Shown in pieces: positions 57,739-64,000 of a DNA stretch of 64,000 nt. The stretch comes from Thamnidium elegans. Taxonomy: Eukaryota; Mucoromycota; Mucoromycetes; Mucorales; Mucoraceae. Position 1 is the first letter of the stretch. Each line of letters begins with the position of its first letter. The DNA lies in the NCBI GenBank assembly GCA_025201345.1, contig JAIXMG010000005.1, positions 434,001-498,000 of the forward strand, given 5' to 3'. Made by a program: the position numbers and the translations under genes. The notes below the pieces were generated by a model that made no database searches, was not told the origin of the DNA, and was given only the letters and a program-made list of their open reading frames with translations.

Positions 57739-60700
57739 TTATAATACAGATAAAGATTGTTCATGAACTAATTGAGAGTAGACACCATTCAATGCCAAAA
57801 GTTCCCAATGCGTACCTTGTTCAATAACAAGACCATCCTTGATAACACAAATTAAGTCCGAGTTCTGAATCGTTGAAAGACGATGTGCAATTGTAATAGT
57901 TGTTCTTCCGCCCTCTTGAATAATATTATCCAATGCTTCTTGTACTAGTCGTTCAGAGTCACTATCAAGAGCAGAAGTAGCTTCATCTAATAACAAAACT
58001 CTGGGTTTACGAATGAGTGCACGTGCAATCGCAATACGTTGTTTTTGACCGCCAGAGAGTTGAGATCCCTTGTCGCCTACGCGCGTATCATATCCTTTGG
58101 GAAGACTAGTGATGAATTCATGTATATTAGATGCTTTACAAGCAGATTCTATTTCATCTTGTGAGATCTCCATCTGATCATCAGCGCCAAACCGAATATT
58201 TTCACTAATTGTCATGTCAAAAAGAACTGGTTCTTGCGCCACAAGAGCCATATGACTACGAAGATTATTTAAAGAATACGTTTTGACATCTTTATGATCG
58301 AGAGAGACGGTACCACGCATAGGGTCGTACCAACGTTGGAGAAGACCAATAGTAGTTGATTTACCACATCCAGAAGGCCCTACCAGCGCAATCGTTTTTC
58401 CAGCCATACCTTGTAAATTAAACTCTCCTTTAAAAATAGAAATATCTGGACGCGACGGGTATGAAAATTTAACGTCTTTAAAACCGACATCACCATGAAT
58501 GGTTCCTAACGCGGGCTCTGAACCTTCCAATTCAGGATCAATTTCTGTTTTACGTTCAATGATCTGGAAGGAAGCAATGGCAGCATATTTAGCCTTAGTG
58601 AAGGCACCAGTAGAAGTAGAGAAGATGCCAACCGATTCAGCTGTGATCATAATGACTGTCATCGATACCAACATTTGCGTAATATCAATTTGTCCCTTTA
58701 CAATAAAATTAACACCAGCGTAAAAAGCAACAGCACTTGTAAAGATGTTCATGGATTTACTGAGCGCAGATGCAATAGAAGAGACGTAAGCTTTGCGAAG
58801 CACCATTTGATGAGGACGAAGACGAGCGGAAACGTATCGGTCTTCAAAATACGACTGCTTGTTTAAAGAGGCTACTGTTCTTGCTTCTCGAATGGCTTCA
58901 CCCGCAACTTGGTTACTCTTGGCATTTGCTTCTTGCGTACTGTCAGCATAATTAAGTTCAATTTTGTATTCATAGGCCGTAGCAGCAATCATAAAAGGAG
59001 ACATACAGAGCACAATAAGACTGAGAGCCCAACTATGTATAAACGAAATAATAAAACCCGTAATCACTGTAGAAATAAAACTAGAGATGTCACCACAAAC
59101 TCTTGTAATGAGATCATTGACATTTTTAGCATCAACTGCTAATTTAGCTGTAAGTGCGCCTGTATTGTTTTCTTCGCGATCAAAGAACCCGACTTCTTGT
59201 CTCATATAAGCGTCAAATACTTGAACACGTAACCGTTGCGTGTATTTTTCACCCGTGACTTCAAAGAAAAACAACTGAGCGCCCATACTAAAGAACGAAA
59301 CGATACCAATGACTACAAACAAAAAGGCATATAGGTTTGTACCGCCAAATGGAGAAGGTTGAATAAACTCAGGCTTTAAAGAAAGGATACCAATAATTTT
59401 TGCAAACGTATAAGAGTACAGTGGAAAGATACAACCAGAAATTGCCGCTCCAATAAGCCCTCCAATAACATATCTTCGTTCTGGGTCCATACCTCGAAGT
59501 ACTTTGAGAATAGGAGCTCTTTGCTGATCCATTTTGTTTTGAAGTTCTTGTTCTTGTCGAATTTTTAAATCGTAAGCATCAATTTCTTCTACTTGGATTT
59601 TCTTTTCGTTTGTATCGATAACAATTTGTGCTGCGTCTTGTTCTTGTATTTCAATCTTTTGTCGAACTTCCATTTGCTCTTGTAATAACAGAGCTTCTGC
59701 GTCTAATGGGTTCGTATCGAGGTTTTCAGATTCGATTTGACCTTCTTGAGTTAATTCAATCATTTGCTTTTCTACCAAGTTGTAGTAGGCACCTTTTTGA
59801 TGGACAAGTGTTTCGTGCGTGCCTTGCTCTAAAATTTTACCGTGGTCAAGGACTACAATTAAATCTGATTTCATAACGGTGGACAAACGATGAGCGATAA
59901 CAATGGTGGTTCGATTGACAGAAGCTTTATCCAGCGCATTTTGAACAAGACGTTCAGATTGAGTATCTAAAGCAGATGTAGCCTACAAACGAGAAAAAAA
60001 AATCTAGTTAGTCTTCGAGGGGGGTTTACGAAAAAAAAAAGAGAATATTTTCTATTTACCTCGTCTAATAATAAGATGGTGGGGTTTTTCAAAATAGCAC
60101 GGGCAATAGCAATACGTTGCTTTTGTCCACCAGAGAGCAATCCACCTTGTTCACCGACAAGTGTATCATACCCATTTGGCAATTGAGTAATAAATGTATG
60201 ACAGTTAGATTCTTTACAAGCCGCAATGACTTCTGCCTCTGTCACATCATGCTGAGACCCCATCATAACATTTTGACGAATGGTCATATTAAATAAAACA
60301 GGTTCTTGAGACACAACACCAATTTGTTGACGTAACCACTTAACATTTAAATCTTTAACATCATGATCATCTACCAAGACCTGCCCTGAAGCCAAATCAT
60401 AAAACCGTTGTACTAACTGAATAGTAGTAGATTTACCGGATCCAGAGGGTCCTACAAATGCTACAGTCATTCCAGGTTTGATTTCAATATTAAGTTTATC
60501 AAGAATGACAAGATCAGGACGAGTAGGATAGTTAAATGTAGCATCCTTGAATTCAATTGAACCTTGCAAGGAATCAGGTGAAAGTCCAGTAGTATCGTCT
60601 GTATTAATCGAAGGAACTCGATCGATGACTTCAAATACTTTGAATGCAGCGCCTAAAGCACTTGCAACAGCAGTTAGCGTGGTAGAGATACGCATAATAG

Positions 60701-61126
60701 AACTTGTACCGATCATCATGGCCATAAACACAACAAATACATCACCACTGGTAGAGATTCCCTTGATGACAAGTGTGGAACCGTACCATAAAGATAAAGC
60801 AAAGCTACTAAACATAACAAACATAAAGAATGCAGATCCGATGGCAGTAGAGATACCACGTTTCATACCCGACCTGCATGCAGCATCTGTCTTTTCCTTG
60901 TAAAGTGCAGAAAATTTCTTTTGAAGGGTGAACGAATAAACAGTACGAACAGATTGAAAGGCTTGTTCTGCAACTGTACCAGCTTCTGCACTCAATTTCT
61001 GAGATTCGTTTGTGAACTTTGTAACGAAGAATGCCATACCGCCGATAAAGACACTGAGAAGAGGTACAAGGGATAGGATAATAAGTGATAAGCGCCAGCC
61101 TAGACATATATAAATAACAGTTGATT

Positions 61127-61167
<41 letters not shown>

Positions 61168-61814
61168 GGTTCGTCTTTTTACGTATACACATATATTGTA
61201 TTACCTTTAACAAATGAAACGATTAAACCTCCAAAAAATTGCGCAAATGCAGCAACAAGTTGACCGAATTTTTCAGAAATACCGTCCTGAATGATTTGTG
61301 TATCCGCAGCTAATCGAGTATTTAACGATCCATCTTCCGCAGCATCGAACCAACCCATATCTTGCTTCAGAACCGAATGCAAATAAAGAGAGCGGATACG
61401 TCGTGTTTGTTTGGCACCTGTGACGATCCAAAGACAGTTAGAGACATATCCGGTAAAAAATGCTGCGACACCGATATAGACCATAACTCGGATAGCAGGA
61501 AGTGTCAATTCTAATAGTTGAGACGTATCATCAAGAGAACTAGCGAGATTGTTAATGTAATCTCCAAAGATAAGAATAGAAGCAGGTTGAAGTGCGCCTG
61601 ATCCGGCCGAACAAAGCGTAGCGATAACAATCAGCAAGAGCTCTGTTGGTGTTGCAAACCGAAATAGTTTTGAAAACGCGACAGAAGGTGTTGGGGCCTT
61701 TTTTGCTTTAGCATCATCTTTGGCAGTATCGTCTTCAATACTGTTCTTGGTATCATCTTTTGTCTCTTCGTCAATAATAGGATCCTTGCTGGGTTTATTT
61801 TTTCGTTTGAACAT
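57739..61814 (-). CDS. Full-size ABCB (P-glycoprotein/MDR, Ste6-like) exporter
   Basis: Minus-strand exons 61814-61205, 61099-60060 and 59982-57739 give 1297 residues, the usual length for a TMD-NBD-TMD-NBD transporter. NBD1 has Walker A GPSGSGKST (about residue 420), signature LLSGGQKQR and Walker B ILLLDE, the last split from ATSALD by intron 2. NBD2 has Walker A GPSGCGKST (about 1090), signature QLSGGQKQR and VLLLDEATSALD. Both H-loops (IAHRLST) are intact, so both sites should hydrolyse ATP. A charged Glu/Gln linker joins the halves. It is probably a plasma-membrane lipid, peptide or drug exporter; substrate cannot be read from sequence. Intron 1 contains a poly-T run of about 37 bases (61129-61165). 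Confidence 0.95.
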
Positions 61815-62856
61815 TATATATAAAGAAATATGTAAACAAAAGAAATGGCAGAAACTTTTTTTTTTTTGTTTTATATAATTTGGAACTTCTGATCTGCTGA
61901 CATACAAAATGGCAAGCTTCTTCTAATTCCTTTGCGTACTGTGTGAGAATATTCTTTCGCAGGGCACAAAAAAAAAAAGAAGAAAGTGAGAGAGAGTGAG
62001 GGGGATTTTCGTGACACCGGATACCAGTATGAATCATAAAATACCCTGCCCAACAAGTTTAAGAAATTAATATGAGTCAAATTTTTCCTTTTTTTAAAAG
62101 AAAAAAAAATTGACAAGGTGTGTTGTAGATAAAGTTTTTTATTTTAGATAGATCAAGATTTATTTAAAGTATTTCCTGACCACACAGTAAGTGTCACTGT
62201 AAGAGCTTTCAAGAGTTGTAGTGCGCCAAGGACCTGTGCCAAGAATGTACTTCACTTGGCGTAGTTCTTGATCTCGCCACACTTTATAATACCAATTTCT
62301 CGGTTACTCGTATTTATCTATTTTTTTTTTTTTTTCTTGTGGGTTACAATTTTCATGACCATTACGTGAATTGTCTAAATTGATTTGTGTAATATATACA
62401 TGTATGTTTTTTTTGACTCAATCAATGCATTCAATAGTCTATCTGTACCCCAAAAAAAGAGTCTATTCCCGGGATCAATAACAAAAGAAGAAGAAAAAAA
62501 AAAAACTGATAATTAAAGATGCTTTTTATCAAGCTATTCCCGGTTTAGCTTTCTTTTTGGTGGTACATCTCTTTTACCGTTTCATGGAAGAGAGCTGATC
62601 TTGTGATCCCAAATACATTCAATAAAACCTGTATTCAATGAGTGGCGATAGTGGCGTGACAATATCATGAACTGAGTACAATGTGTATGTGCAATGACCA
62701 AAAAGATCCTTTGCTCACCCTATTTGATTGGCTCCAAAAAGATAAAAAGCGCCTCGCACCCCCAATTTTTGTAAATCTAAATACAAAATCCCGTCTTCTT
62801 CTCTGCCAAACTTCGCCTTTGCACAACGGTTCTATCTATGGATGCTCTTTTAAAGA
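61815..62856. other. Intergenic region upstream of the ABC exporter
   Basis: No gene recognised; the small frame at 62681-62920 runs into the repeat and has no family resemblance. AT-rich with several A and T runs. Confidence 0.45.
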
Positions 62857-64000
62857 ACATACCCTTATATCGAACAGTGAACAGGATAATTATATATCTT
62901 GCAATAAAATGCACTGCTAAAGAAAAAAGCTCACAGAGATATCGCAGCTTAAAAATCGCTCACACAAGAAATCGCTGCTAAATTCAGCAGTTATAATAAA
63001 TAATGGTCTTTAATTTATTAAAAAACAGAAAACGCGTTTCGGACCCAAGTTGCATAATACAAAATAGTTGTTTCAAATATATGTTTGATAAAAAAAAAAT
63101 TAAAAATGTAATTTTTTGTTTTTTTTTCGATTTTCATTTTGGGGGGTCAACCCCTTTTGTTTTTTGGCCAAAAATTACGGTTTTTTTGCGATTACTCCGG
63201 ACTCAGCTTGCCTTTATTTGTGGAAAAAAAAGGATCATAAAGCGCTTGTTTAGATGCATCTAATTCATATTAAATAAAAATTTTAATTCAAAAATTGAAA
63301 GAGGAATCACTGTTTAAAAATAACTTTTTTTTTGGAAAAAATGACACGCGTTTTTTGTGTAACAATTTTCCTCGATTTTTTCATTTACGTGATTACATAA
63401 AATATATATTTTTATTATTATTTTGGTTATAGCAACGATTATAGATCTTTAAAAGTCTTTATTGTTTATTTATAAATAAAAGTGCTACAACCAAAACTGA
63501 GCGAGAAAACGCGCTTTAAAGGAAACGCTATTTTAAATTCCGCTTAACTCGAATTTTTGTAAAAAAAAAAAAAAAGTCTTTAAACGCTCAATGTTCTTAG
63601 TAAAAATATACTTTTAGATGGATTGGATGCACCTAAAAGAGTACTTTATTAACATTGAATTTTTCACAGAGAAAAAGAAGTAGGTCGAGAGTAATTGCAA
63701 AAAATCGGAGAAAAAAAATCGAAAAACAAAAGGGGTTGACCCCCCAAATTATCAAAAATGGCCAAAAATGAACAACAACAAAAAAAAAATAGAAAAGATC
63801 GAGAAAAATATAGAGCAACAAGCAGTTTTCAATATTTGATTTTAAAGAAAATACCTTAATGACTAGTTCATATTATACAACTTGGGCGAAAGAGTCATTT
63901 CCTGACTTGTAATAATACAACAAAAACACCTTATTTCAATCACTGTAAAATTGACCTCTTTTAGAAGTGATGCGTGGATGTTCGTATAAAAGACAATATT
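62857..64000 (+). repeat. Dispersed repeat family, copy 2 (runs off the window)
   Basis: Homologous to copy 1 at 27632-28520 from the ACATACCCTTATATCGAACAG match onward, including the identical 42-nt block ending near 62964 and several blocks up to the window end (AGAAGTGA near 63964). It carries about 270 bp (63000-63265) that copy 1 lacks. No intact frame is seen. It continues past 64000, so its right end is unknown. Confidence 0.75.
63141..63745. repeat. Perfect 24-bp inverted repeat within repeat copy 2
   Basis: The 24 bases at 63141-63164 (beginning GGGGGGTCAACCCC) recur as an exact reverse complement at 63722-63745. Weaker complementarity continues outward, with GATTACTCCGGA (63190-63201) opposite GAGAGTAATTGC (63687-63698). 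The arms are 557 bp apart. The right arm has a counterpart in copy 1 (28257-28280); the left arm does not. Confidence 0.7.

Noticed and set aside
62681..62920. Plus-strand frame of 79 codons upstream of repeat copy 2
   Set aside because: It runs across the left edge of the dispersed repeat, so its 3' part is not unique gene sequence.

Overview
The window is nuclear DNA from a fungus, most likely an early-diverging one of the Mucoromycota (Mucorales type). The sequence is AT-rich. Genes are broken by many short GT-AG introns (about 40-110 nt) with CTAAC/CTAAT-like branch sites, and long poly-A/poly-T runs lie next to many splice sites. The protein set fits: Spt5, RPS3, RPS27, PIG-U, Gup1, RNase H2B, plus Pus10 and a CMTR1-type cap methyltransferase, two genes missing from the yeast model species. 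The assignment rests on gene content and base composition, not on a database match.

Layout. 1-4.1 kb: the 3' part of a Ser/Thr/Pro-rich cell-surface protein, a RING-CH membrane ubiquitin ligase and RPS3. 4.3-23.4 kb: six intact, intronless F-box/leucine-rich paralogues of about 600 residues and several decayed copies. They are interrupted only by a divergently transcribed pair of organelle-type GTPase genes (EngB-like and MnmE/GTPBP3-like). 23.7-26.6 kb: a tandem-bromodomain/ankyrin protein resembling the RSC subunit Rsc4. 26.6-29.1 kb: gene-free, with one copy of a dispersed repeat. 29.1-43.6 kb: dense housekeeping genes (alpha/beta hydrolase, Pus10, CMTR1-like, HIG1-domain protein, cyclophilin, RNase H2B, PIG-U, RPS27, three-RRM protein). 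45.2-48.7 kb: Spt5. 49-50.6 kb: a small secreted-protein gene with two decayed copies. 51-53 kb: Gup1-type MBOAT. 53.1-53.8 kb: a Tc1/mariner-like remnant. 54.8-57.3 kb: a disordered acidic/Gln-rich protein and a C2H2 zinc-finger protein. 57.7-61.8 kb: a full-size ABCB exporter. 62.8 kb to the end: the second copy of the dispersed repeat.

Exon models were built by hand from splice consensus, reading-frame continuity and family conservation; most multi-exon models close perfectly in frame. The most striking points are a probable 3-nt microexon in RPS3 that restores an otherwise missing conserved residue, a GC-AG intron in RNase H2B that hides an apparent in-frame stop, the F-box array with its remnants, overlapping stop codons of two convergent genes, and a two-copy unclassified repeat with an internal perfect inverted repeat.
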